Source of the DNA: Heterobilharzia americana
Lineage: Eukaryota; Platyhelminthes; Trematoda; Strigeidida; Schistosomatidae
NCBI GenBank assembly: GCA_944470555.2
Contig: OX104134.1
Span: 54,055,890 to 54,119,889 of the forward strand
Length of the DNA: 64,000 nucleotides
Reading direction: 5' to 3'
Position numbers and translations under genes: made by a program. The notes under the pieces are model-generated. The model was not told the origin of the DNA. It worked only from the letters and a program-made list of their open reading frames with translations, and ran no database searches. Of the stretch, positions 1 to 11,053 are shown one piece after another. The stretch's first letter is position 1. Every line of letters begins with the position of its first letter.

Positions 1-554
1 CAGTAAACATGAAAATAAAATAACCAACCATTAAGGCAATCCAAAACAATGTTAAACACAAGCTCGAGATGAAATCTTCAAACCACTCATTTTTCCACAA
101 ACTACTCAACTGAAAAATCACAACCATCTAAAAAAGGAAACTTAGAGCTTTGGAAATCAATACCCTAAGCTCTTACTACAGGTTGGAGAATAATTTTGAA
201 ATGTAAACATATCATTAAAGAATAAAGGATACAATAAGAAGGTACATTCCACTCACAGACAGAAGCATATGACAACCAAAGACTAGCATGGAATTTCATC
301 ATTCATAGTTAACGAGACCATGGATAAGGATAATGAAGCATTTAGACCCATATTTCTCCATGATAATGAGGTTTGGATTCAAGGAATGGATGCATCAGTG
401 TTACTCCCACAAATTGCAAATACTTTCCCTAGGTTCGTCAACTATCCACTTCGGTGCATGCCCATAAATGACTGCATAAACCTGTGACACAAATACATAT
501 TGTGACGCATCCTAGCAGTAGTTACCCACTACCTGAATAGCACCACTATCGATT

Positions 555-601
555 TAGGGTATGGTTCGAGACATCAGGCCATAGCCCATGCCATTAGACC
601 A
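555..601 (-). repeat. possible tRNA-like Pol III promoter fragment
   Basis: On the minus strand an A-box-like word (TGGTCTAATGG, 601-591) is followed about 18-27 nt later by a weak B-box-like word around 573-564. This resembles the 5' part of the tRNA-derived repeats at 2228-2413 and 3660-3830. The B-box match is poor, so this is only a possible SINE head. Nothing else is recognisable between 1 and 2227. Confidence 0.25.
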
Positions 602-611
602 CACCCACTGT

Positions 612-2227
612 AATTAAAAATAAGACCCAACTCAACTTTTATTCAAAATACAGTTAAAGTGCATAAAGGGAAATTACATCGTTTTCCGAAAATACAATAC
701 CCACTCTTTCGACGATCAAAGTTGTGAATATGCATAAGTGATCTAGTTCACGTGCTAAGTTTTAATCCAACGTTATAACTTCCCGCTTTTTGAAGACAAT
801 GGAGAAATTACTTCATCTTTTGTTTGAACCTTCACTGAAGACTTTCAGAGATTCGAAACAATTCGCTTCCAAACAGAAGTACTCTAGACGCTGCTAATGT
901 CTTGCATCATAATATTGTTTCCAGTCTAGCCAAAGGTATTTAGTGTGCTTTGCCTTTTTAGATCCCGCGTCAACCTTAGTTCCTAAACCACTCTTGCTAA
1001 GTAAGTTTTCCATTGCTCATACTGAGCAAAGAGTTGCAAGCTGGCTGAATTCTTAGTTTTCTGAAAGGATATCACTTATAAATGAAAGAGCTCTGTCATT
1101 GCTTACTGGAGCCGGCAAGCAGTACTTCCTTCGTTTCTGTTTTTTTTTTTTGCACGAATTACCCTATTCTAGTAAAACTAGTATTACTAAACATGCTGAT
1201 GACCTGACGGTTTCTGAGCCAGTTATCTCTGTTAGATTGTTGTTTGTTGAATAGGTTTCCCTTTGTCTGGAATTGGCCAGTAGTCTTTCTGAAATGGTCT
1301 CAAGTTCAACCCTAATAAATGTTACTGTTATGTTTAGCCTCAGGCGTAAACAAGATTTGTGTAAACTGCTTCCGTGGTGTTGCTGTAGAAAACAAATCGA
1401 GTGTTACCTGTCTTGGATTGAGTTTTCCTTCTGATCTTGTTGATGTTTGAATCGATATTTAAAACTCTATTGTGGTTTTAAGCGCAGTTTCAGATGAGAT
1501 ATGCTATCCCATGAGCTTAACTGGCTACGCAGACTACAGAACAACAAAACCTCTAAGTCATATATATTTTTCACTGGATAGAGGAGAGGAAAAAATTGGT
1601 AGGGAAGTTGGAGAAAGGCTGATGGCGTTCAAAAGAGAAATGAATCCTGGTAGATGTTTTTGCAGGAGGTAGATATATCTTGGTCACCTATATTTTAGGT
1701 TACTTCTTCTGCTTGTACCAAGAAAACCCGATCTAGTATCATTGGTCTTATCAACGTGAGTCCATAACCACAGAGCCCTGAATAAGTTTTTTCGAAGGAA
1801 GTCCCATAACCCTTAAGATGTTTTGATTTAATTGAACCCAGCGATCGCTCATAGACAACACAGCTTCGTAAAGCAACGATAGCTATCCATTCGCACTCAC
1901 TCTCAGTGATGAATACCTTCAAATAGTAAAACGTTTGTATATTTTAGTGGTTGTGTGAATGGTAGAAGTTGTGGTGGGACGGAATTTTAAGTAGGGGAAA
2001 CCAGGGTAGTGTGTGTATGCTAAACAGAATCAACTTTGGTACTACTGCGGCATTTATCTGACTTCGAAATATTTTAAGGTTGTACATAGGGAAAAAACTC
2101 CCTGAAAGTATTTTACCTCATGACTGATTGTTTCTTATCCTTTGGTTTGCATTTTAGCAACGTCATACTATTTTATCCACAGCAAATATTTTTGGATTTG
2201 GGGTTTGTGGGGATTCAGTGATTTTTA
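612..2227. other. no recognisable gene
   Basis: AT-rich sequence with a 12-13 nt T run near 1140. The open frames of 60-75 codons at 1472-1672 (plus) and 1695-1922 (minus) have no recognisable domain, and no convincing splice signals were noticed. A 55-codon frame with a good Kozak start (ACCATGG near 320) lies just upstream but is also unrecognised. Confidence 0.4.
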
Positions 2228-2413
2228 AAGTTGGTATTCATCATGGACTGACATCAGTTGGAGGAACATAGGAAACCTGGGAGCACTGGACAGCTGTTTC
2301 GTCCTAGTATGAAACTCAGCAGTGCGTACCCATAACCCCACCCTCCAGGGATTGGACCCAGGACCTTGAGGTTTCGTGGCCAACTGGTGCCAGTCCATGA
2401 TGAATACCAACTT
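2228..2413 (-). mobile_element. SINE-like repeat with inverted ends and hammerhead relic
   Basis: A 186-bp unit is bounded by 34-bp inverted arms, 2228-2261 and 2380-2413, which match at 32 of 34 positions. Read on the minus strand it has a tRNA-like stretch with a B-box-like word (GGGTCCAATCCC, about 2357-2346), then a hammerhead-like fold (2325-2283), then the second arm. Short Pol III-type repeats with hammerhead ribozymes are established in schistosomes (the S-alpha family). Inverted arms are not a usual SINE feature, so this could be a composite or fold-back derivative. A rearranged second copy lies at 2634-2737 on the plus strand. Confidence 0.6.
2283..2325 (-). ncRNA. hammerhead ribozyme relic (type I layout)
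   Basis: On the minus strand, helix I is GCACTG (2325-2320) paired with CAGTGC (2288-2283). The core begins CTGA (2319-2316), helix II ends in GGAC directly before GAAA (2300-2297), and a self-complementary ACAGCTGT gives a minimal helix III followed by a C at the expected cleavage position. The family core is CUGANGA, but here only CUGA remains before helix II, which looks like a 3-nt loss of essential core residues. The fold is clear, but catalytic activity is unlikely. Confidence 0.6.
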
Positions 2414-2633
2414 GAAAAACCAATAAATCCCCATAAACGCCAAAATTCAATCGATCTAGTGCGCGTTAGTGACTAGCTTCGAGAGGTGATTCCTGAAGTT
2501 CCAATGAGAAGTCGTGACTGGAGAGGCGAACTTGGTGGTCATGAGGACAAATTCTTAACGATGACATTTAGTGATGGTGGCCGCCATTTCGTGAACTGAC
2601 AGAAGATGGAAATATGGACCATTGGATTCCAAC

Positions 2634-2737
2634 CCAGTCGCTTAATGGTAATGTGCTGGCCACGGAACCTGAAGGTCCTGGGTCTCAGGTTTCCAGTGTT
2701 ACTCCAACTGATGTCATTCCATGATCAATACCAACTT
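2634..2737 (+). repeat. deleted second copy of the 2228-2413 repeat
   Basis: Plus-strand sequence follows the minus-strand order of the neighbouring repeat: an A-box-like CGCTTAATGG, then the GGCCACGGAACC and AAGGTCCTGGGTC blocks, then CAGGTTTCC and a 34-bp arm (2704-2737) with four differences from 2380-2413. The stretch between GGGTC and CAGGTTTCC, which holds the hammerhead in the first copy, is missing. The two copies lie about 220 bp apart in opposite orientation. Confidence 0.5.
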
Positions 2738-3360
2738 GAGAAAACATGATTTGGGTGCTTATTTTGTACTGTGTGTATCGAAATAGGTAAACTGCTTAAC
2801 CATTGATTAAAAATTAGCAGTAAATGATGATATCCAATCCTTTTTCTTGAGACCGTTGCCAATTAGCACATAGCATGGTTTTTTTGAAAAAGGGATAGCT
2901 GACAAAAAGAAAAAGGACAAATGGACTCGAAAACTTGCAAATGTAAAGAATACTGTTATTGGATATAAAAAGCAGCACCCAATGCAACCACAAAGCAGAA
3001 ATTTAAACTCAAGCATAATAAACTAGGATATCAAGTAACACTGGATTTAACTCTGACTCAATGAAATAATCAGTTTTATTATTTTAAGAGGCAAAATTTA
3101 GGTTTTATCTAATCGATCAAGCAAGATAGGGATGTAGAATATCCAACCAAGAAAAACCATCATCAAAATTAATTCTAAATACTATAATCATGAAATGCAG
3201 AATCAGCATGACCGGTTGAAGAAAGACTCTACAGCAATTTATTATTCAAACCTATCTCAAAAATACGAAAACTACCTAAAATGAAACTTATTAGGATTGA
3301 AATTTCACAAGCAACCACAGGATCACTATAAATCAAGTAACAATAGCATGAAACAAATGG
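2738..3360. other. AT-rich DNA with AATAAA signal; no clear gene
   Basis: A hydrophobic 69-codon frame on the minus strand (2807-3016) has no recognised domain. An AATAAA on the minus strand (3243-3238) lies about 120 nt downstream of the exon candidate at 3432-3361 and could be its poly(A) signal. Nothing else is recognised. Confidence 0.3.
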
Positions 3361-3432
3361 TCAATCCATAGCACTTTTAACAGTCCCTTTGAAAACAAAA
3401 GACTGTGTACTTTCATGATCTTCAGCATCAAA
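3361..3432 (-). CDS. candidate terminal exon, unrecognised protein
   Basis: A minus-strand frame of 23 codons begins straight after a pyrimidine-rich stretch ending in TAG (acceptor AG at 3434-3433) and ends with TGA at 3363-3361. The peptide, starting FDAEDHESTQ, is polar and acidic unlike the hydrophobic noise around it. An AATAAA occurs about 120 nt downstream at 3243-3238. No upstream partner exon was identified and the peptide matches no family I know. Splice signal, polar composition and poly(A) signal agree, but each is weak alone. Confidence 0.25.
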   Translation of the reverse strand, partial: FDAEDHESTQSFVFKGTVKSAMD

Positions 3433-3659
3433 CTAGAAGGCTCTGGGTGCGACTTATAGAGCATAACACATTATCAGCTTTATTATTCCCACTATGATAA
3501 TTTTAAAAAAACACCTAAAGTAAAAAGCTTTTTGGTAATCTTCAGTCAGACTTTACAAATACACAGCTATTATCCAAAGTAAACATTTCATACACTTATG
3601 AATAGACGCCTTAATGTGAATACAGAATTATGACCCTGTGAAGGTGTAATTCCATTTCA

Positions 3660-3830
3660 ATGAAGCTGTGGCTTATTGGTTTAGAGACACGATTTACATC
3701 TAATGGGTTACAGGTTCTAGCCCCGCTTCACCAGGTAGTCTCATCAATAGGTGTGGCTTACAGCCTACTGCACGAATATGCACGACGCTGCTGAGTGCAT
3801 TTCCATTTACGTTCGAATTCCATCTCAGAC
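3660..3830 (+). repeat. tRNA-derived SINE-like element
   Basis: An A-box match TGGCTTATTGG (3669-3679) and a B-box match GGTTCTAGCCC (3713-3723) are spaced as in Pol III type 2 promoters. The body downstream (about 3750-3810, with CTGCACGAATATGCACGACG) resembles 41370-41425, which follows a better B-box at 41321. That shared order of promoter and body supports one SINE family with at least two copies here. Confidence 0.5.
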
Positions 3831-6599
3831 AAGTATTCCAAGATAGTGTTATTTATTGGATGATGTTACTGTTTATTTCCATATCAAGGTACCCACATAA
3901 CTTTCTGAATAACTGCACTTGGGTCATGTTGTATCCATCACAAACAAAACGCATGGCCGTAGCACGAAATTCCAGTTTCGGATAACAGCGCTTGTTGACC
4001 AGCATCATGAAGGCTGTGGATATTGGAAGCTCCAATATGTAGTTTGCAACGCGGTTTCAAAATACGACAACACCTTAGGAATAGTTCGTTTGTTCACGTA
4101 TTCCTCTAGTCAACAATCGCTTTAATAAAATAACCTAACAAATGGTAAGGTACATTCAACACGCATTATTAATTGAAATCATTGAAGAAAATCAATCAAC
4201 TCGTCAGGAAATGGCTTCATTCACTATGCCTCCTCCTCCTCACCTGTAGAAGTCCTAATTCTATTCATAACACTGTCTACAAGTTTCATAATCTCTCATG
4301 TGCTAACTGACCTTCATGAAGCAATGAACAGATTCAAATAATTAGCTCCTACATCACTTAATACTACCCCGAAAGTATGCTCCAAATATGTGTATGGCAC
4401 TTTAATTCTGTCGAAATACGGAAATATCAACAGCTTCCTGACACACATAAACTCGTGGTAGGTGGGATACAGCTCCCTTTCAAGATGAACAAGGAGAAAT
4501 AACTGTTACATCGTTAAATAAGACAAAGACAAGATAGGAGATTAGATACAAGCGTCTACAGAAAACCATCACAGTTTAACAAATACCCAAACTCCACATC
4601 ATCTCATCCTGCATCAGTAAAGGAAAGTTCAGTTAAATGCGTTTAAGTAATCAAGCTCAGTATCAATCCGGAAAATCAGAAAATTTGAATGAAGGAATGA
4701 AATATATATGAGAAACTTTATCCTGTAATAACCATCCTCCGAAATCTATTCAGAAATACATAACGAAGCAAAAGAACAGGAAAAGTAGCGGTGCGAGTGA
4801 TGTCTCCAACACGACTGAGAAGCAGTTCAAGACCTCTTAAGTGTCACCACAATACGAGAAAGGAATATCATAAACTCTACATAGAATTCTCAGTAAGGCT
4901 GGGATAAGTTGACACTCAAGCCTACTAACTCACGTAGAGACTAACTTTGTCCACTTAAGGACTCGACGGATCCAATTAGGCAAAGTAATTTCACTTACCA
5001 AATACCTGACAATCATTGTGAGGTCAAATACAAAAGTCAAACTAGCCTATCCGGGTCAGTCAGGTTAGTAGAACTTAAATGGGTCTAGATTGATAGACAC
5101 TAGTAAGAAGAATAGTTCACCTAGAGGTATGCACGCGATAACACAAAACCACACAATAAGTAGGCATAGTAAGTCTTAGAGACTGATATAGTCAAGGGGC
5201 TAAAGGGTTTAATTACAGAATCTTTGTTCACAGATTCAACGCCTAACACGTGTAACACCAATGGTTCACTATCTATTCCAGATTTGTGAAGAATCCTGTT
5301 ATCAATTCAGTCGAAAAGTGAGAAAGTAGTGGAACCATATACAATCCAATTATGAAGTTGTATGATTACCTCGATATGAATATGAGCGAAAGTGTGCTCG
5401 AAACGTCATCCGACTAGCAATAATGTGTTAAATAGTGATCTGAAATCGGAAAATTCAAATCGCAGCATATCCTACAAGGGATAAGCGGTTAAAACCAGTA
5501 AGTCAAGAAGTTATACATAGAAGTAGAACTTGGTCACTGTGATAGATTGTAATTCCATTTTGGTCTGTTTATTAGAAACGCCACACAGCAAAACAGTATT
5601 ATTTACTGTACTGTACTACTTATAGTAAATAGTCCTGTTTCACTGTGTGACACTTTGAATACATATACTAAATGGCATAAGAAGTAGGAGTTTTACTTCA
5701 TCTGTTACCCATAATGATATCAAATGTCTCAGATGAATAATTAGTGTGTGTATTGGCAAAGTCTGACTATAAATTACCGAAAAAGCGTTTTACCAACTGT
5801 TCTTCAACTTTTATCGATATCTGGTAGCGGGAAAAGTGAAAGTAAAGGCATGCATGCGTCTCATGCAGAAATACGGTAAGAAAAAAGTCACTATGGCATT
5901 ATCACACAATAGCAAAGTAAGCATTTCTTTCATGTAATTATACCTCATTTTACGACTCTGCAAGACAGGTATTCTGCTCGACCTAAATAAGAAATAGATA
6001 AACGAAGGCAATTTACGAGAATAAAAGGATCACTAATGGCAACCAATAACTTCGGTGTGATTTCTAAACACTTACTTTTTACGCGAATTGTTGGAAACCG
6101 AAGGAGATGAATCTAAAATTGTAAACGAACTACGTGTAGAATAATGTCATTAAGAATAACAATGAAAAGTTCTCGTTGGCGAATTAAAACGAAGCTGGAA
6201 GACTAACTATAGAATAAAGCATACGATGAATTGAGTCAGACAGAAAATTAAGGATGTGGAATTGATAAATACAGTGCAAGAATCATAGGTGGAGCTTTAG
6301 TGACTGCCACGGTAGTTCACTCTTCAATCGCACCTCTAGCACTAAAATGAATAAATATGTTGTCGCAACTGCGTTGGAATGCGATAAGTAGGAAGAGGCA
6401 TATTCATAGATGTGTACATATGGCGCTTCCTGAGTTACTGGTTCGAACTCTCCCCGATTTACTATGACACATGAGTAGACAAAGTAACGCAGAACCTGGT
6501 ATGAAGGTGGATTCAAACTGCCATGCTACCCAGTAGCAAAAAGTAGGCAAAAGTAAACAAGATGAAAGAGTAAAGATAAATGAAGGTCGATTGAAATAC
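3831..6599. other. no recognisable gene
   Basis: AT-rich sequence. Open frames at 3853-4035 (minus), 3919-4125 (plus), 5811-6011 (minus) and 6283-6643 (minus) have no recognisable domain. A 42-codon minus-strand frame ending near 4320 has protein-like composition but no supporting splice context. Single-copy intronic or intergenic DNA is the default reading. Confidence 0.4.
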
Positions 6600-7389
6600 T
6601 CAAAAAATTCAAACATGATAAGAAGTGCACTTACCAACGCCATTGTGATCGATTCAGAGTCACACTACCCAGTCTTCAAACACTGATGCACATCGTTTTG
6701 AGGGCTGCAGTAAGCAGTCTACACTGCCCTACAAGTTTCGCACCAACATTCGGCCTTGATGGACTGGTGCCACGTTTCGGCTTGGTCAACCTAAACTTTC
6801 CTTCAGTGTAATTGTAATTTGGATGACAACGCGTATCGAAGTAGGTGGTGGCTCGGCATGCGTAACACGTCCTAGCAACGTAAATGGGCAAATGTTCACA
6901 ACCTTATTGATAGACTTACCTAGTACCCTTTGCTTAAACTCGATATTGCTCACACTGATTTCCCTACACGCAAGTAGTGTTACGAAGACACCAATAGTTA
7001 AAACCCTTAGCCTTTACATATCACCTCTTATCAGAGGTCGAGTTTAAACCGAATAACTAAAAATACCACAATAGTGCGCAGTATAACTTTCCTCGATGTA
7101 GTGGGTGTCTTGCCAGAGCCATAAATGTTGTAAATTGACGAACGACAAAGTGACCTTTAGAATCGGAGCTCAAATTTTGTGAGCAACCAACTCATTTGAG
7201 CTGATGTAACTTACCGAACAAATGAAGTCATGAAGGCATTCGACCACTTAACTCCCTTAACTTAAACTAGAAATAGCTTCATACCAGTGCCGAAGTAACA
7301 TCTTACATTTGACAGAAGCTAAATACATTCTAAGCATATTCAGATTCATGCTCAAGGCGTTCAGATGACCCCCTACATTATCAGCGCTT

Positions 7390-7745
7390 TCGCTTAACAG
7401 CACAATGTTGTCTGCCTACTCCAAGTCAACTAGATGCCAGTCCTGAGGAATTAGGTCAACACCTATGAATTCATAAGTATCTAGGGTCATTTTCATTTAC
7501 ACGTCTATAACGACATTAAACAGGAAGGTGACAATAGACATCCCTGGCAAACACTAGTCGTAGCCCCTTAAAATGAAAACTCATGAGCCATTGTACGGCC
7601 GCGTTCGAATAGAGAGCCTTGAACAGTATTACAAACTTCTTCAGTACTCCATTAACAGTTAGACACTACCATAATATTTCTCGGTTGGCACAGTCAGTGC
7701 CAACTTCAGGTCAACAAACACGGTGAGTGTCGACCAGTGGTAAGT
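7390..7745 (-). pseudogene. RTE reverse transcriptase palm relic
   Basis: Minus-strand translation shows motif A as TVFVDLKLALTV (about 7700-7665), where RTE proteins have FVDLK-AFDSV. Motif B follows as PGMSIVTFLFNVVIDV (about 7545-7500), standing for the usual RQGCPLSPFLFN block. Motif C is reduced to a stop followed by ADNIVLL (about 7420-7398) where YADDIVL is expected, so a catalytic aspartate is lost. The spacing is as in intact RTE reverse transcriptases. The region is dead as an enzyme. Confidence 0.6.
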
Positions 7746-8889
7746 ATGCCAGTCCCAAGACCTATCGACAGGTGATCCCATTGATGCACTTTCTGACAGT
7801 TCTCAAACCATCACAGTTTCGGTGGGTTTGTTGCTCTCGAGCTCCATTTAGGTGTCATACAACCGTGTGATCTCAGACACAACGTTTGTCAGACTACGTC
7901 TCCTATGGTTGTCCTATAAAAACTTTTTTCCCGTCTTATAAACTGTAACGATCAGCGAAGAAGACTAGTGTGAGAGGGGTACCTTTGATACCACTACACT
8001 AGTTAGCACTTTTGTTACTCTTAAGTAATGTTTCGCTTCCATCCCTGAAACCTTCTGGTGATAAGCCATCAATCCATGCTGCTTTTAACATCATTTCCGG
8101 TTTGAAAAACCCTTTTGAACCTTGAGGAGGGTTGAAGGACCGATATATATGCACACTTCACGTTTGGGGGACATGTTGAGTAACTGAAGCGTGACTGTAT
8201 GCCAGCTGAACTGTTCTTCAGTGTTCTGCGCAATGTTTCAGCGTTTCCTCTAAGAGGTTAGTACTGACCTTTTCTTTTGGTGGTCTCATTAATCATCGCT
8301 TTCTTCTTGCCAGTTTCCAAATAACTACTCAGTATTACTTAATGCTGATGCCCTTTCCATCTCTCACTTTCGCCATCCACCACTAGTCAGGGTCATTAAG
8401 AAGACTTAGTCAATTTACGTTTGAGCTGCTTTTGCTCCTCACTGTGGTCAAAGCCAGCTGGAATGAGTCTTCTTGTATTAATTAGTTCGGATGATGTTAC
8501 AAGAATCAACTAGCTTTCGCTAACCTCTGGACATAGATTGCCAACCTCCACTGCTGTTTCTGCAGCAAAATAAATATCAGGTCACACCTCATCGGAAAGA
8601 GAAATGCTGCCATGTTCAGGTAAACGCTTCGCTCAACTGCCTAAATACATACTTGGTGTTTTCGTCTTCCACTCAAGCACATAAAGGCTTTGACGCTGTT
8701 TGTTCCTGGCTTCCATAAAGTCGCAAACATATATGCATGACTAGTTTAAGCAGATACTCCATAAAGGGCGGAAATCCTCTAACAATCCTCTCATACAATG
8801 GCTTATAGCAGTAATATCTGTGTTCACCTTTGGTTTGATAACAGTAAATGCCAGGTTAGACAATATCTTGTTCACTGCTTGAAGCTAAT

Positions 8890-9440
8890 GTTGATCAGAA
8901 ACATGATTGTTGGGACAAAAATTTAAGAGACAATCACTTGCCATTTCATTGGCTTGGGATACCGTAGATTACTCCCAAGTGCCTTTCCGATTGGATTAGT
9001 TGCCCTACTTAAGCGTTGAATGAGCCTGCTACTATGATTACATCTGAAAGTTTCGCACTATATAGAAAACTCAAAGCTTTCGATGGGACTTATCCATTGC
9101 ACCATCTAGACTATAGTCAGTGGGCGCGCAGGTGAAGACTACAAACAAGTATCAACAAGCGCACGGTTTTTTTTCAGTTGTTACAGATCTACTCAGCCGG
9201 ACAGCGCACATATGGCTATCGACCAGTACCCGCTCGAAAAGTACACTTTTTCTGTAACAGCTTGATATGTTTACGGGGACTGGCTATTGAGTCTCCAGAC
9301 GGTCGCGAGTCAAATCTCGTAGATTCACCATCGTAGCCAGGTTACGTTAGGTGAATAGTCATACGTGAATCCTATAAGGATCTCAGAAACAATATATTCA
9401 CAACCTGAGATTCTTAAGTTTTGGTACGTTAGACCTGCGT
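8890..9440 (-). pseudogene. RTE apurinic-like endonuclease relic
   Basis: Minus-strand frames give SDVIIVAGSFNA (about 9050-9010), matching the VVAGDFNAQVG block of RTE endonucleases with Asp replaced by Ser, followed by GQLIQSERHLGVIYGIP in the expected place. Upstream, FTCAPTDYSLDGAMD (about 9150-9105) matches the SAYAPTD region, and weaker matches continue to about 9440. The catalytic substitution and frequent stops show it is inactive. Confidence 0.6.
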
Positions 9441-9487
9441 CCCGGTCCGGAAGTGCAGAGCTCCCATATGAAGGCAGCAGAGTAATT

Positions 9488-9991
9488 TTAGATCAATGAT
9501 GGTGTTTTGCTGGCTAGTATTAATGGTTGCAGAGTCAGGGGATAATGTTGATGACAGAAACAAGAAGTGAAGGCATGTGAAGATTGATTAGATGCGCTAT
9601 TTGTCTTCCTGGAAGCGTGAGGGCAGTTGACACCTCGTCGTTTACATTGTTTAGGTGGAGACAGTAGATTAGTCTTGCATGACAGCAGTACCAAGGAAAT
9701 CCACATGAAGCGGAGTGATATGACCTTAAGGGGAGGTTTACATTTGAAATTCAGTTGCGAAATGTTGCTACAATTTTCACTACATATATCGAAAACAGGA
9801 ATAACTAATAAAAGCATACGTAGGAGGAAAGAGTGAAATGTGACATAGATTTTGAGGAAAACAGCATCTACACAGGTAACATAGCACAATATCCGCAAGG
9901 AAATCAACGATGGTGTATACAAATCCAGGTCACCACGCCTCAACCAGCAAATTAACGTGCAAAAGATGACTAAGTATGTATCCACATGCAC
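9488..9991 (-). other. 167-codon open frame, unrecognised
   Basis: A long frame for this AT-rich DNA, starting a few bases past the putative stop of the CEP43-like gene. It is rich in Cys, Leu and Ser and has no domain or repeat I recognise. It lies just beyond the AATAAA that overlaps the stop codon at 9999-10001. It could be downstream non-coding sequence or an old repeat; I see no evidence that it is translated. Confidence 0.2.
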
Positions 9992-9997
9992 TGCTGA

Positions 9998-10003
9998 TTT
10001 ATT
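9998..10003 (-). promoter_or_regulatory. poly(A) signal overlapping putative stop codon
   Basis: AATAAA on the minus strand includes the TAA (10001-9999) that ends the tentative last exon of the CEP43-like gene. A 3' UTR would then be very short. It supports the proposed gene end but depends on the provisional 3' exons. Confidence 0.4.
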
Positions 10004-11053
10004 CTGAGCTATCTTCTAAAGTTTTCAGCCTTGAGTTTAGGTCGCTTCAAGAATCTACCTCAAATCAATAGAAAAAGACTCAACAGATTGGTCCATGCCT
10101 TGAAAAGTAAATTTCAGCTTCCTTCTAATTAAACCCTGGATCAGCTAATAATGCGTGCTGGGGTAGAGATTAACTGTGTATTACCTCAGTCAACTGACCT
10201 ATCTTTTTTATCTGAAATTAATGCAATGGTTTTGTCACACAAGACACTACGATGGCAATTCATAGTCTTTCAACATCAAAGTCAGTAAAGCAGAGAAAAT
10301 CGCCTGTGATCGATACATATTTTCAAACAATGATACTTAAGTGTAAATAAGCGACCATAAGTCTCGATAGCGGCTAGTGTTCTACTGTTAGCTGATGCGA
10401 ACTTCGGACTTAGCTTGCCGATTGACAGTTTTGACACTTTAACAGGTGGCTTTTGTTAGCATTAGGCAGATACGGACTGAGACTAATGCACTTGGGAGGT
10501 AAGGTAATAGAAAAACTTTTAATGCATAATCAACCTACCTGTTTCATCTATATTGGAGGTTCGAAGATTTTTCAATGCTTCTAGCAAACTCAGCAACACT
10601 GGAGAGTTCTCTGATGTTCTTTTGACAGGTAAAAGAGATAACAATGTATCACCATCTAGGACTTGCAATTGCTCCTATATACCAGAAATTAGAGAAAACA
10701 CCTAACCATCTGAGCTTCATGCTTCAGCACATTTAATGTATTTTCGAACTTCATAACAGTCATAAAGTCGACTAATAATGAGGCAATGATCAAGCCTTGC
10801 TAAAAATGAGTGAGATATGGATTGGATACACTGTACCATCTTCCGTTGACCAAAAGGATCGGACAGACTGGTTCAAAGACGGTATTCCTTCTGCATAATT
10901 GTGCTTCTCCAAAGCTAAGTAAACCGCTGCCTTCAACTGAGCCTAGTGATGGCGTTACAGACACTACACAGGTACTTGAAGCTTTGGTAAAATACCCTCC
11001 TCATTCAGCGACCGGATAAGGGCATCCTTTAAATTGATTTCTTCATCAGCCAT
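9999..11053 (-). CDS. CEP43: CEP43 (FGFR1OP/FOP)-like centrosomal protein, split gene
   Basis: Spliced minus-strand exons: 11053-10976 (start codon), 10942-10837, 10795-10707 and 10674-10539, with GT-AG introns of 33, 41 and 32 nt whose phases (0, 1, 0) agree. They encode about 136 residues. Residues 1-60 (MADEEINLKDALIRSLNEEG, then AQLKAAVYLALEKHN and STEDG) match the FOP dimerisation segment. Residues 62-92 (LIIASLLVDF...NTLNVL) match its LisH motif. The next exon matches the following helix. FOP acts at centrosomes and basal bodies as a ciliogenesis scaffold. Two tentative 3' exons (10098-10059 and 10029-9999, 29-nt intron) give a serine/acidic C-terminus and a TAA inside AATAAA. Exons linking 10539 to 10098 are unresolved, so the C-terminal half is provisional. 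An alternative short ending starts at about 10210. The family assignment rests on recalled vertebrate FOP sequence. Confidence 0.8.

Larger units (their letters stand above)
6600..9440 (-). mobile_element. ancient degraded RTE-type non-LTR retrotransposon
   Basis: No long ORF survives, but minus-strand translation with frame-hopping gives a colinear RTE-type polyprotein. In order it shows endonuclease pieces (9440-8890), the linker before the reverse transcriptase with LINTRRLIPAG and EEQKQLKRKL (about 8480-8400), the RT palm (7740-7390), and the C-terminal region with ISVSNIEFKQRVLG (about 6965-6920) and a terminal NRSQW-like word near 6640. Stops and frameshifts occur every 20-50 codons, much more than in the RTE copies at 46.6 and 60.6 kb, so this is an older and different family. 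The ends are approximate. Confidence 0.65.

Noticed and set aside
3660..3730. A genuine tRNA gene
   Set aside because: A and B boxes are present, but no acceptor stem, anticodon arm or cloverleaf pairing could be drawn; a SINE head fits better.
4198..4225. Minus-strand CTGACGAG as a hammerhead core
   Set aside because: No matching GAAA or helix partners downstream.
10810..11019. Plus-strand 69-codon frame
   Set aside because: It is antisense to exons 1 and 2 of the CEP43-like gene, whose minus-strand homology is clear.
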